A DNA stretch of 33,843 nucleotides, taken from assembly GCF_000003605.2 (NCBI RefSeq), contig NW_003141809.1, forward strand, positions 133,558 through 167,400, read 5' to 3'. The notes under the pieces are model-generated. The model made no database searches. It saw nothing but the letters and a program-made list of their open reading frames with translations, and was not told the DNA's origin. Source of the stretch: Saccoglossus kowalevskii. Taxonomy: Eukaryota; Hemichordata; Enteropneusta; Harrimaniidae. Below are positions 9,644 through 21,993 of this stretch, one piece after another (position 1 is the first letter of the stretch; each line of letters starts with the position of its first letter). Made by a program: the position numbers and the translations under genes.

Positions 9644-12600
9644 ACTAGCTAAACTGACCTGCAATGAAATCAAATACTGCATATTATTTTCTGTGTCCAC
9701 AGTTGCTGTACAGTTTTTCACATTTCACATAATCAAGTAAAAAAGTGATCTTACAGTTAGTTACGTTAGGAATATATACACTGTCTCCATACACAGTCCC
9801 TCTATAGACGTGCTCCATAGTATTGACAATAGCATTTATCCAAATCACATGTTTTAAATTAGCGTTGATGTTAGGATTATACACTGAGCGTGGTGTATGC
9901 CTTTTACAGGCTCACAACTGAAGCCATATTGTTCTGTCAGACTTTGTAAACAAATCTGCCCTTTCAGTACGGGGCTACGACAAATTACGAAAACGCTGCG
10001 CCGAAATTTCATCTCGGTTATATCCCTCCATGGATAATAGACGCAGTCACATAACGAGTAATTGCTTTGTAGCCTTTACAAAACATGATGTTGTTGAAGT
10101 GTCGGTGCGGTAGTCACGGTCACTAAGTTCGTTGAAGTTTACTGACGCACATTACAGTTTAGAATCGAATGTTTAGTCATCTTCTGCATGACCAACTGAG
10201 AATACGGAACATTCCGTCAGCCGTGCTACAGCAGAGACCAAACACGGGGGGGGTTATAGTTGCAGTGGCAGCCACTGTATAGGCTCTGACAACTTTCATA
10301 AGATGTCAAATATGAGCCAAATAAACTGACAAAAACAAGGTAAATAACTGGACTTGACACCCGCAGGTTATCATGTACTATTGCAGACAAAAACTCCTGT
10401 CAAGCAAAAAGCATTTACTATGTCTGACAGCGACATGAACCGGACCGCTCGGCGGTTATTCCACGGGGCATGTTATAGCATCGCATCGCGTCGTATTCCA
10501 TATGGGTCCCATGTGACGTCACAGTATACAAAGCCTATAAAATACATTGTTTGTTTGCACGAAATTATATTTATTTATTTATTTTATTTATTTATTAACA
10601 CACAACATCCCCCGGAGGGGATGAAAAGGGTTACAAATCAGATATTAGTAAAATACGGTGGTGGACTCAACAAGGTACATACATGGCTCGGTAAATCTTC
10701 TGTGATTTCCCTTAGAGTTACGACATGCCCGTGTGATAAATTATGATTTTGTGTGTATTTTTTATGAGTATGTATGTTCAATGTATTATTAACCCAAAGT
10801 GACATACTAAATATAAACCTTCCCACTTAAGTGTGCTTAGTACAAGAAATATTTCACTGACGATGTCAGGGGACCACTGCAATCTCATCAATCCAGTTTT
10901 ATGAACTTCGTGGACCCATTGAAAACCAGTCATAGCGACATAAAAGTGAAAAACAAAGTCCACGGTCCATGAACAGTCAGTCCAAGTAATCAGGCTGAAT
11001 AACATTAAATCTGTCTATACCCTAGAGGTCTGAGAGTTATCTGTCATTCAACAGTGTGGATACGTAAGTGGGTGTGTGTATATATTAATTTACCCTCTTT
11101 ATTACGATTATAATCAACAGTACTCAGTCTAGTGTGATGTGTTAAAATTAAAGCACGTTATAAAATGTGTGAAAACTAATTTAAGCAATGAAGGAGGTGT
11201 GGTTAACATCGTTCTTTAGCAAAGTCTCTATCAGAAATCCCTCTCCCTAACACAGATATGTGGAAACACTTTGCTGAAAATTAAACCTTGGAATTTTACA
11301 ATAAATACTACGTACATTTTCCATGCAGTTGGTCAGGATCTGGGTAAAAGAAGAATTAACCATACTTGTTTCCATGGATTTCTCCCCAAAACGGCGGCCA
11401 TTTTGTACAAAGCCGGTTTATTTTTTTTAATTTGAAGACGAGCTAATTTTATTATTGCTCAGTATATTTTGGAGGAATATTTAAATGGCTTGTTCTCATA
11501 GGTACACATTCACATGACACTGCTTACTCAACTGTTCATGGAATACGGACTACTACATTTTAAACTAAACTATTTCTATATCAAAAAGAATTTCTTTGTA
11601 CATTCAAAAAAGTAAGCAAAATATCACGATCCTTATAAAAATGTCCCCTCGTGTACAACTCGTCCTCGCCAAGATGTCCCATGGAAGCACAGGTTAATAT
11701 GTCTGATTGCTTGGAGTGCGCGTTGTCATGGTGATGGCACTGTGGGCGGCGTATTAATGCCTTCCAAACAATGGTACTAAACGAAGCGTAAACATTGAAT
11801 GTTGATAGTATACTAACAATGAACGTTTTCATCAATTATTCAGCATTAGTGATGTTATGCGCACATTGTGTCCTTTGTCGTAAAAAAAACGCAATTTCCT
11901 GAGGAAAACTCTAAAACTGATACACCAGAGACTGGTCAATATTAATTTCTTTCTTGGCGGACTAAAAAGTCCTTGCTTTAGGCCGATTTTCGCGATCACA
12001 CCGTGATCCGCAGGGTCAAGTATTTATTTTAACCACCCGTTTCGACATTTTTTACTGCTGTAACATTCTGGCACGCAGCCCGCCGAGACAGGTGCTCTTT
12101 GTCGCCACCCCTGACCCTGATATCAGCTTATTCAGATCATTGGAGACTGGATCGATATCTGAACACGTTTGAAGCCAGCCAACTTTATTGTTATATTCAA
12201 CCCAAACTTACCCCCCTAAGGGGAAACTTTACATAAATCTTGGATATGTTAACAAGTCACATTGACGAGAAACAAATTTAACAATCACCAATAGACGGGC
12301 TTCAGTGGAGTGAGGGTTTCTTCTCTTTGTTTGTTTATAAAGGTACCAAGTTAAAGAATTACTCAGTAGCTCATGTTAATACACTATAAGGTAATAATGT
12401 AGTTAATTGTAGGCGAACAATAAATAGTAATTTATTACGATGCGAGGCCGCTCAAAGGTAGAGTCTTTTAATACACATTCAACACACTCATAAGTCTCTA
12501 CTTTGCAGTGAAACGTACATAGTAACACTGTATTTCCAAATGTAATGGAGTATTGTGCCACGGATCGCCTTTCTAAAGAGATATGGCTTTTGTTGAATGG

Positions 12601-13236
12601 GCGAAAAAATCAATACCGTCGCGCTTACCACAAACTTTACACTGTTGGGAATGTAACATTAGCTTCGTCATGGCAAAATCATACAATATGGCCCGGTGCA
12701 TTGAATTAACTCGACTACGAATTAAAGGTGAAATTTTATCTTAAAGTAGTAAAAAAAAAGTTTAGCAAGTTTGGTATGATTGTATTTCGTATCAGCACTC
12801 TGACGGTCCACTTTCTGACTCTAACTACGGCTATACAAAGTCATTAAATCGCCAATGTTTTTACCGTGAGATAAAAATACAACTAAAAATACAGCTTTCA
12901 TGTTGATTAGTCGTATTTCAATACTTAGATGTCCCGTGTACGGATCACCGACCATGCGCTCTACTAATATTTATCAGTGGAAACGATTTTGTCTTCACCC
13001 CGTTGCACAGAGTTGCAGCTTACTGATACATTGCCTCCGTGAAAGGGAAAAAAATAGTCGTATTATTAACCGTCGACAAACACTTCGAAGAGTATTTCTG
13101 AGAACATGACAACGCGCGTACGTGAATCGCCTCGGCGAGTAACAACATGTTTCCTCGCCGCTTTCGGAAACTTTTTGCTCTATAAAATGGTTGATGGGAT
13201 ATCAGTGGACAATGGGCAGTAATGGGAAGTGCTTAC
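9644..13236. other. Non-coding stretch upstream of the SAXO5-like coding start
   Basis: No conserved coding region is visible. It may be the first intron of the SAXO5-like gene if the 13.2-13.4 kb block is its promoter. Contents include a (TTTA)n microsatellite (10565-10596), the inverted repeat CATCCCC-CGG-AGGGGATG at 10607-10624, a CRE octamer TGACGTCA near 10514, and AAACGGCGGCCATTTTG near 11388. The 130-codon frame at 10354-10746 is crossed by the microsatellite and looks fortuitous. Confidence 0.4.
10565..10596. repeat. (TTTA)n microsatellite
   Basis: About eight imperfect TTTA units in a row, immediately followed by ACACACAACATCCCCCGGAG. It could be a tail of an old retroposed sequence, but no body is recognisable. 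Confidence 0.7.
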
Positions 13237-13416
13237 CGTGTTAAAGATTTCCACTTGTAGCAGTATCCATCAACGAAAAAGTCAGAGTTGTCCCGGACGG
13301 TGTTTTCTATTGTGTTCCGAACGATAATATATTTACAATGCCTGTGCGCGTATATCACTCCTTCATGAGCCTGGCTGTTGCCGAGGAAACGGCGCGCTAG
13401 TCACTATAGAGGGCGC
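13237..13416 (-). promoter_or_regulatory. Candidate promoter and non-coding first exon of the SAXO5-like gene
   Basis: Read on the minus strand, an X-box-like site GTTGCCGAGGAAAC (13377-13390, one mismatch in the central WW) is followed about 140 bases later by a splice donor, AACACG|GTAAGC, whose last exon base is 13237. A CTCF-like TCACTATAGAGGGCG lies beside it (13401-13415). The block is CG-richer than its surroundings. A spliced 5' UTR exon here joining the acceptor at 9624-9625 would explain why an AG acceptor directly precedes the ATG. No transcript evidence is available. Confidence 0.3.
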
Positions 13417-15328
13417 TTCGATTATGACGCCTGCTGCGAAGCAGAGCCGAAGTTGGTAGCTAGTCAACAGCACTTCACACCGCTACCGAGAATCCAGCGG
13501 GGATTTCCATAATAATAATCAAAAAGTGTGATTTTAAGCCTAAAATTGGGTGAACGAAAAGTTTCAAATTGTGTTGAGTTTAGGTGGTAGACTCTGACAT
13601 TATTCATTCGAGTACCTCATTCCCGGCCAGAAAATAGTCACGAATATTCCAGGAATTCAATACAGAGTTCAGCATAAGTCATAAACGTTTTCATCAACAT
13701 GAACTTTAACGTGCTAATTATAAACGCCACGATCACGTTCAAATAAAATTTAATTATATTTTATTTATATAATTAACATTATTATTTAACAATATTAATT
13801 TCAAAATGTCGATTAATTCTTGATTAATGTCACAGTTGTAAGGACGTGTCGATTTTCATTCCGACTACAACTTGGGCGAAATGTTGACAATAAATACCAG
13901 GCGAGGTGCCAGAAGCAGAACCGGGGGCAATTGTATAACACAATTGAAGGGAATATTGCCCCGAGAAAAGAAATTCAATTTCTATCTAAGTGTCAAAATT
14001 ACCTGAACACGTGACAGAAGCGAATAATAATGTCTGAGCTACTTCAGTACGCATTCCCAACGACAGAGGGCGCGTTTGAAAAAAAAAAAAAAGATTAGCT
14101 CCATGTTCCGATCAGGAAAGTCGGTATCGTATGTTTTTCGTATATATATACTATATACCTTGGGAAAATGTTCACAGTTTCAAGGACATTTACCCACGAA
14201 TATACAAAAATACACTACGATGATACGCTAAGACTCATAATTGTATTTGATCATATTAATTATCCGTGTGTAATTTCTACTAAATCACGGCCCCTTTATA
14301 GGTGGACTGTGAAAGAACTACCAGTTCGTGACGATGTTTACACCTCACCTTTAAGGAACGTATTCGGACGCACTTGTTTTTAGCGTCACAGAGTAAAAGT
14401 GTTAATTTTACTAAATTTAATATCTCTGTTTTGATATTTGATATAGACTTGTATACACTATTCCGTTTATGTTTCTTTCTTTTTTTAAATCATGAATAAA
14501 ATAATGAAAAACTATAAATCAATGTGATCGCGAAATCTCGGGAAAATATATATTTTTTTATCACTGTTTCATAAACACAAACACACAAAGAAAAGACTGC
14601 ACGCAAGTCACTACAACGGCCCGGCAAGGTCAATGCTGCCTCTCTCAGGCTTCTCGACACTTTCATGAGATGCTGCTATTATTATCTAGAATAGATTTGC
14701 CATGCGCACATTTTCGTGACGTTTAAATTGATTTGGGCACAATTTATTTCAATCAATGTGACTCGTCACTGCGAACGACTGTGAATTATTTATTGTGTTA
14801 TCAGTATGAACAAAAGCAAGTCCGTAGTTGGGAAACCGAGTTCATCATTACATGTTTGCACTAGCTCCAGCCCCGATGAAATGAGCAACAATACTACAGA
14901 TCTTAAAAGAAAGTCATAAACAACATGTATTTACATCATCATTGGGTCCCATAAACACGTCAATAAAACATTGTTGGCGTATTGCGTGTGACAGTTTGAC
15001 CATGTTGTATGGAAATTGTAAAATTTCTGTCTATTGTCTACCCCGGCCATTAATCTGTCCTGCAATGACGTGTCAGTATCCTGCCAACTATGAGTCATGT
15101 TTACGGATTATCCTACCGATAACAACAAAAATAACCGGTAACGGTAACTGTATTCGATGAATAAAGAAATATGAATGTCTGTAAAATTTATATACAGTAT
15201 ATTTTTACATAGAACTGAGGTTTATGGGGTTTTTTTCTGCGTGGCTGCATGTTTCGCAAGAGGTCTTTGTCTGAGCGCCCTCCGTCGGTCGATACGGAGA
15301 GTTAAAGGTCGGTCGAACGGTTAACAAA
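13417..15328. other. Intergenic stretch upstream of the kelch-like gene
   Basis: AT-rich DNA with no clear gene. It contains one short reading frame worth noting (14806-14919) and an AGAGGGCGCG motif near 14065. The last 100 bases, with CGCCCTCCGTCGGTCGATACGG-type composition, probably hold the promoter and 5' UTR of the kelch-like gene. I see no TATA box there. Confidence 0.4.
14806..14919 (+). CDS. Small ORF of 37 residues, doubtful
   Basis: ATG at 14806 to TAA at 14917-14919 encodes 37 residues that start MNKSKSVVGKPSSSL and end NNTTDLKRKS. The product is serine-, lysine- and asparagine-rich with no hydrophobic segment. The ATG follows a TTATTGTGTTATCAG stretch that would also serve as an acceptor, so it could be a small exon or an upstream ORF. 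No family is recognised. The only support is the peptide-like composition in an otherwise stop-rich region. Confidence 0.12.
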   Translation: MNKSKSVVGKPSSSLHVCTSSSPDEMSNNTTDLKRKS

Positions 15329-15337
15329 ATGGCGGCC
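15325..15337 (+). promoter_or_regulatory. YY1-like motif over the KLHL start codon
   Basis: ACAAAATGGCGGC spans the initiation codon. AAnATGGCGGC is the known YY1 site that often overlaps the ATG near transcription starts. The upstream 80 bases are GC-richer, with no TATA box, which fits a TATA-less promoter with a very short 5' UTR. Confidence 0.35.
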
Positions 15338-17140
15338 CAAACACTGTGCGGGGAGTCGTTTGGGAAAATCTCCCACTCTTCCGATCTTCTACGGAGGCTA
15401 GAACATTATAGAGAAAGTGGTGAGTTGTGTGACATGACACTTGTAATAGAGGGCCTTGAATTCAAGGCGCATCGCGTGGTTCTCGCGGGTTCCAGTCCGT
15501 ATTTCGAGTCACTGTTTCACAGCAACTTACAGGAATCGCAAACAGGAAGAGTAGAATTGATCTGTACTTCCCCCGATGGTTTGGAATGTATCCTAAAATA
15601 CATGTACTCAGGACGAATCGAGATCACTGCAGATAATGTCTACGACATTCTCAAGGCTGCTGATCATCTTATGATAACTGAAGTGAAGGGATTTTGTGAA
15701 ACATTTATGGAGAAGCAATTGACCTCGTCCAACTGTTTACAAGTCAGGGACATAGCCGAGTTGTACGATTTGATGAAATTGAAGGCCTCGGCAGAAGACG
15801 CGATTGAGTGCAATTTTTGCGACTTGCTGACACAGGAATCATTTCTTAATCTATCAGCGGAAAGAGTATGCAGCATGATGTCAAATGAGAACATCAAAGT
15901 GAAGCGAGAAGAGGAGATATTCGAGTTTGTCGTGCGCTGGACAAATAAAGACATTAACGAAAGAAAAGAACATTTCCCTCGACTTATGAGTTGTGTTCGG
16001 CTGTGTCAAGTGGATAAGAAATATTTGCTTGATGTCGTCGAGAAGAATAAACTTGTTGAAGAAAATACTCGGTGTAGAGAGTATGTGAGGGAGGCCATAC
16101 GATATCATATGGTTCCTGAAGAAGATGTTGTGTGTCATAATTTAAGACTGCAACCCAGGCCGTGTCGACTTGTGGATTTACTCGTAATGGCTGGCGGGAC
16201 TGGTTATGACATTAATGGGTCATTTGCTACAAATACAGCTTACGGGTATGTATTTTGCGAAGATCGTTGGGTTACGTTACCGCCGTTGCCTGAAAAGATC
16301 AGTCGTAGCCCTGCTGTTGCTATGGACAACAAAATGATCGTCATTGGAGGATCCCTACTACTGGATAACTCAAATCATGTATCAATGTTTGATCCACTTG
16401 TAAGCGAGTGGAAGACTCTACCCGAAACACGCAATCCCCACCGATTTGGTGAATCCGTAATTTGTAACGGTAGAATCTACGTGCTTGGAGGAAGCCTGTC
16501 ACCGAGGTCGCTTGAAGTGTTTGACCCAGATCACAATTGTTGGATAGAGAAAGCTTCATCAATGGATGATCATGCTGGATTTGAAATGGTAGTTCTAAAT
16601 AACCGATACATCTACGCTATGGGTATCCGCGAAGGGGGACTCATCGAATATTATGACACGCACACAGATCAGTGGTTTCGAGTTTCCGAATCGGAAAGTT
16701 GGTGCTGGAAGCAAATGAATTGGGAGCCCACCTGTCAAATCTTCCCTCCGCTGATAATGGAAACTCCCACCGCGCTGGAGTTCTCTGGTTTAGGTAGATA
16801 CAAAGTTGCCATTTCTAAAATGACCAGGAGGATAAGTCTCGAGAACTCTGACATTAATTTGATTCCGGACCCACCGAAGAGGAAAGGTTCTGTCGTTCGT
16901 GACATTGGAGATCACGGTATCTTTGTGTATGGTGGTGTCCAGCATTTACCGGATGGCTCAGAGTGCCTAGACAATTCGGCATACTTGTACAAACATTCAA
17001 GTAAAACGTGGAAAGAGCTGGCACCCGCACGCAAGCCAATAATGTATCCATCGTGTGCTTTAGTACAGATACCCTATAGTTACATTAGTTCGTGCCAGGG
17101 TAGCCACGGCCACTGTTCTTCTTTCAGTTTCACCGATTGA
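15329..17140 (+). CDS. Intronless BTB-BACK-Kelch (KLHL-type) protein, 603 aa
   Basis: A single uninterrupted frame encodes a probable substrate adaptor of a Cullin-3 ubiquitin ligase. The BTB domain spans residues ~24-131, with the family hallmarks CDMTLVIEG, FKAHRVVLAGSSPYFESLF and YMYSGRIEI. BACK spans ~138-240, and kelch blades run from ~283 to 580. Kelch double glycines occur at 289-290, 340-341, 387-388 and 535-536, and blade tryptophans at 314, 361, 405, 449 and 561. The blade around 420-450 reads YAMGI in place of a GG pair. A segment at ~452-525 rich in W, P and charged residues separates it from the last blade, so the propeller is divergent. The start is ACAAAATGGCGGCC, a good Kozak context that also contains a YY1-like motif. 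Length is usual for the family (~580-620). The best subfamily match by eye is the general KLHL2/3/20 group, with no one-to-one orthologue claimed. An intronless structure is common in expanded invertebrate KLHL families. Confidence 0.9.
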   Translation: MAAQTLCGESFGKISHSSDLLRRLEHYRESGELCDMTLVIEGLEFKAHRVVLAGSSPYFESLFHSNLQESQTGRVELICTSPDGLECILKYMYSGRIEITADNVYDILKAADHLMITEVKGFCETFMEKQLTSSNCLQVRDIAELYDLMKLKASAEDAIECNFCDLLTQESFLNLSAERVCSMMSNENIKVKREEEIFEFVVRWTNKDINERKEHFPRLMSCVRLCQVDKKYLLDVVEKNKLVEENTRCREYVREAIRYHMVPEEDVVCHNLRLQPRPCRLVDLLVMAGGTGYDINGSFATNTAYGYVFCEDRWVTLPPLPEKISRSPAVAMDNKMIVIGGSLLLDNSNHVSMFDPLVSEWKTLPETRNPHRFGESVICNGRIYVLGGSLSPRSLEVFDPDHNCWIEKASSMDDHAGFEMVVLNNRYIYAMGIREGGLIEYYDTHTDQWFRVSESESWCWKQMNWEPTCQIFPPLIMETPTALEFSGLGRYKVAISKMTRRISLENSDINLIPDPPKRKGSVVRDIGDHGIFVYGGVQHLPDGSECLDNSAYLYKHSSKTWKELAPARKPIMYPSCALVQIPYSYISSCQGSHGHCSSFSFTD

Positions 17141-19167
17141 ATCCATTTTTTAACTGTAATTGAATCAGCAGCAGTCAGTCAAGTTTTTTTGTGTTTGTTT
17201 TGAAAATTTACAAGCTGTTAACCTGTTGTTTCACAGTTGTCTCCCATTGATGAACCAATGTCTACACATTGGGTCCACACATTTGTGTAGAAGTCTGTGT
17301 GTCTGTAGCACAGTAGATTCCACAGTGATTGTGAAAACGTGTCAAAATGTGATTCTGTTTCATAAGAGTGGATTTGGGTTTAAAAATTGATGGTTTTCTA
17401 GTGCAATATGTAGTGAAGCTGTATTTGCTATTGCAGAAAATGGCTTCTTTCTTTTAAACAGCATGTTTTTTAACATCATAAGGTCATATGATAGAATACA
17501 TGGACAAAAACAGTATAAAATGCCACGCAAAAAAATTAATAATCCATATGATATATGATGAAAAAAATACTATTAACGCTATTACAAAAATATATGTATT
17601 TGTTGATAAAATCTATTCATTTTCACTCATTTTTAACTCATTTTGAAGATTATATTATATCAAAGAAATTAATACCTTAAAAAGTCATTTTGGCAGTAAA
17701 GTTATTATTCATAAGATTTCCATGCGAAATAATCCTTGAATAATTATTGATTTTGAAAGTAATGATTTTTGAATTTGTCTGAAAATAGTCAAAACAAATA
17801 AGTAAACAAGCACACTGACTTGTATTTGGCTGCCCCCGAGATACATAGTTTATCACAACAATGTAGAATTTACTGTCAATTCTTATCATTCGACCTTTAA
17901 CTTTTTGAACATCATTTCGCATTCCACAAAATAAATCTGAATAATTTTGATCTTGACTTTTAACCAATGTAAAAATATGTCTATCTGGTCCGGCTCTAAC
18001 AAAAATTATAGAAAAATATGTAAAATTTGGTGTAAATTGTTGCCGGGAAAAATTAGCACGTTCAAAGTGTTAAATTTTCAACAATTTAATAATTTGAGGA
18101 CAGTCATGGTGACTTCTGTCTTGAAATGTCATGAATCCCCTTGTCCAAGGAACCCAATAAAATGTCCATTTTAAAATGTGCAATGCTCCTTGTTATACAA
18201 CATTAAAAATAAAAATCAGTCATGTTACAAGTGGAGTTGTCTCAACATTTGGCTTGACAATTACCCATGGTTCAATATTTTCCCATGGTTCAATGCAAAG
18301 TGAAAATGCACATATGTTTGTTGTTGAGTTATTCAGAATTGCTCACAATGCGTGATACTATCATAGATGAAGTCTAGATAAGATTATTTGCGTAAATTTT
18401 ATGAATGGCTGTCTTTACATGGGCAGACAAAAACTGGATGGAAGCAGAGATAATGAAAATCAATCAGTGGTCTTTATGAAGAATCGTATTTCACAGTTAT
18501 TAATTAAATTTGAAATTTGGGCAGACAGTATCTTGTGCATGTATGTCATTGGATCTAGTTGCCTGGATACTGTGTCCATGGTTACATCGCCAACTGATAT
18601 TATGAGCTGATATTATAAAAACAGTCTACATTGAATTGCGCCAGTACTTACTAATAGTATTCCGTAGTTGTGTATTTTGTTTACTTTATACATTTGTTAA
18701 AATATAATTCATAGAGGGACTGTAAGTGAAAATGCTACGAAAATTACAGTTTTTGTATCAATTGTTTAATTTTGAATATGATGGAAAATGATTTGAATGA
18801 TGGTGTTTGGTTGTGTGTTGAATTATATACCGAAAAAGTTTGTGCTAGGGTATAAATGTATTGAGAGGAAAAAAGCACTGTTAATTTCAAAATATAGCGA
18901 ATGCATGAAACATTGTGTAGTATCTTGTAAGATTTGATGAAAACAGGAAAAAATATTGTTTATTAAAATATTTCAATGTTGTCCTTTTTTCTACATTGAT
19001 ATTTGTCCTATTTAGTGGCAATAATGCTGGTTTGAAATTTTTGGATATTTACAAAATTGATATTAAAGTTCTGAATTGAAAAAAATTGAAATTTTCTGGA
19101 GCCACATCCCATTCATTGCAGTGAGTAAATTTCACACATTACAAAGCTATCCTCTTTGAAATGAATA

Positions 19168-19375
19168 CTGTGGAATACTTTATTTTCGCTGAAATTAATT
19201 TTCGCTGAAAAGGCTTTTTGGGCGTTTTGTATGGAATTTATTTTCACTGATTTTGGATGAGTATAATGTGAAATATAGGGAAAAAAAGTATATTCGCTAG
19301 ATTTTATTTTCACTGAATCATCCCTTCAGCGAAAATAGCGAAAATGAATTCAAGTGAAAATAAAGTATTCTACAG
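19168..19375. mobile_element. 208-bp MITE with long inverted repeats and TA target duplication
   Basis: The left end reads CTGTGGAATACTTTATTTTC followed by GCTGAAATTAATTTTCGCTG. The reverse complement of the right end reads CTGTAGAATACTTTATTTTC followed by ACTTGAATTCATTTTCGCTA. Both ends are flanked by TA (19166-19167 and 19376-19377). The TA duplication, small size and inverted repeats taking up most of the length fit a Tc1/mariner-type MITE. The interior repeats TTTTCGCTGAA and TTATTTTCACTGA several times. No coding capacity. Confidence 0.75.
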
Positions 19376-21993
19376 TATTTATAAGGCTTTTAGAGTGGAT
19401 TCTTTTTATACCAGGATTATACATTTTTTTTGTGGTTTGCACGTGTTAGGAAATGTGTGTGTTAATCCAGTCTTCTGTAAAATCACAAATATGAATAAAA
19501 TTTGCTACTATTCCCTAATTCTGAAAACCACCAATGTTTTACGACTATTGTCTCATTTTTTTAAAGAGCAAACCATGGCTCTATGCTCTGAATATAACTT
19601 GCATATTAACTTGTGATTGTTATATTTTGAACAGTTTAGAATGGTTCAGTTCAGCAGATTAAAGATCTCAATGTGTATCATGGGTCAAACTATTCTGATT
19701 AAAATATTGGCTTAATTGTTTTATTTTAATGATATTTCTTATATTATAATTATTGTTTATTATTATTTTTTAATTCACAGTTAATCTGTGCAAACAAACA
19801 ATTCTGTCAGTAAATTAATTGAAACCCAAAAAGTTAATAATTATGATAATTATAAAAAAAAATATCGTTGCAATAACAAATAAACACCAACCAGGATTCA
19901 ATTTTCATCAGATTGTGGTCTAACACAAGACTGAAGTACAAGATCAACCGAAATTATTCTCTGTTTCAGTCATTTATCTCAGAAAATAAAAGACCTGACC
20001 TAATTACTTCTATGGTACATTTGTATACATCCACTATGCTGTTGTGTACACATTTTTGTTTATATAACACCATATTTTTTACATTTTTTTTCTATAATTT
20101 CTTTATTGATTTTCGACAAATAGATGTAATTTATCGTTGGTTACATGCCTTGAACAAAATTGATCCAAAAAAAAAAAATACTAAACAATTATGTAGATTC
20201 ATATGCGGAGGTGAACAAACTTGAACTTGGAGTTCAACAGGTTAAAATAAATGTTGTATCATATGTCCAGGAGACTGCAAAATAAAATTAAAGGACAATT
20301 GAGAATTTTCTGTGAATCAAATTTATTTTTGTTCTCCATTCATTATCTCCTTGTGCAATTACCTACTCAGCCGAACTTGAACTCTATATCAGGGGTGGTG
20401 ACCTCTTTCATTGTCACAGTGCGGAACTGATGTCAATGTTACTATAGTTTAGGTACCAAGCGACAATGTAAACGTTTGAAAAAATTAGACCTTGTTGCAT
20501 AAATACATGAATCATGTACCCAAAAGCAAGAGTTGGGGGGGGTGTGTTTTTTATTGCTTTTGTAAATCAAAATCTTGTGATGTACCCTTTTTAATTTTTT
20601 TTTTTCATAATAAAATAAAAAAAATAGATTGCTAGTGTAGCTCCTTCATAAAAATATCATAAATTCAATACAAATATATGCATGTGATAAGTTGTCTGCA
20701 ATTAGGAAGTGTTTTGTAGCTTTCCTATCGATGAGTCAGTTCTGAAAGCTATAATGAATACCACGCCCAATTTACATTTACAGACATCGCCATCTACGGT
20801 CGAGTGTATTGTGCCCTCATTCATTAAAATGACGTGGCAGAAGAACCTGATGATGCAATGTTGTTTTAACGAAGTGAAACCACCATGTAACTGAATTATG
20901 TTCAGCCCCCCCCCCCCTCCAAAAAAAAACGTTTTTGGAGAGATTATTAATAAATACCTAGAAATTGAGACAGTAAAGACCGAAATAACGGAACTAGTTG
21001 CATGTACGAAAAGGGAAACGAAAAATGAATCCCATTCTAAACTTTCTACCTCAGTATATAATTAACGTAGACATAAATAAATATATAACTACAACCTTAT
21101 TACCATTCTGGAATATGAATATAAAATGTAATGATTTGTTTATATTACTCTCAAATTAAAAAAAAAGAAAAAGGCAAACATATCCATAGATATTTGCATA
21201 ATTGTGCATTTTACATTTTATTATATTGAGAAAATATATTTTATTCTACTCCGTTGCAAACAGACAAACGCAATTACAATAAATTTAAAGCAGATTATAT
21301 ATAGACGAGCATTTGAGATATACCAGTCGTAAATTATTTTTTTCAAAATTACACGAAGAGTCAGTGAAAAACACTTGGATTAAAACGTGTTCCACCTCGC
21401 TGGGTAAGAGAGAAAACTATTATTTGTGAATGGGGGGAAAGTGAAGGTAAATCACACGTTCTTCCTGAGAAGCCGCTAGAATTTCACCCAAAATATTCAA
21501 ACGATGTGTCGTAACTGCTGTGATTATTAATACACTTCTTTTTTAATATCATATGTGTGTTTTTGTTTGTTTTTGATTTTTAATTATTATATTAGTTATT
21601 GTTTTTGTATTTGGTATCACCCAATTTTGTGACGGTCTGGTAACCCAGATATAGTAGCGGGTATTCTTATTGTGCGTTTGTTTGTTTGATTGACGTCAGA
21701 TTGTATATGAATTCCAGATATGCAACACTGCACAACCAAATCCAAAGCCTTTTCGAATATTGTTACAAAATACAGTATACTGTATCAGATATATATATAC
21801 TCAGAGGTACATTATGAGAACCACAGTGTCTCTAATTATTTGACACCACAGTTAGAATTTGTATTAACGTGTTTTAATTTTTCCGTATTTTGTGCCAGGC
21901 CACATTTTCGGACATTGAAGTGTTTTGTTTATTGTTGGTGTTGAACATGAAATCTTTCTATTAAACCTAATGTCACGTGTTTGGAAGTCATAT

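Noticed and set aside
9052-9645. Start of the SAXO5-like protein at the GTG nine codons before the ATG
   Set aside because: Those bases read as a pyrimidine-rich acceptor (TTTTCATAG) on the minus strand, and the first ATG follows directly, so the upstream extension is probably intron or 5' UTR.
10354-10746. 130-codon plus-strand frame
   Set aside because: It is crossed by a TTTA microsatellite that encodes the IYLFYLFI run, and it lacks any family match or a good ATG context.
20390-20403. CAGGGGTGGTGACC as a possible hAT terminus
   Set aside because: No matching opposite end or target duplication could be found nearby.
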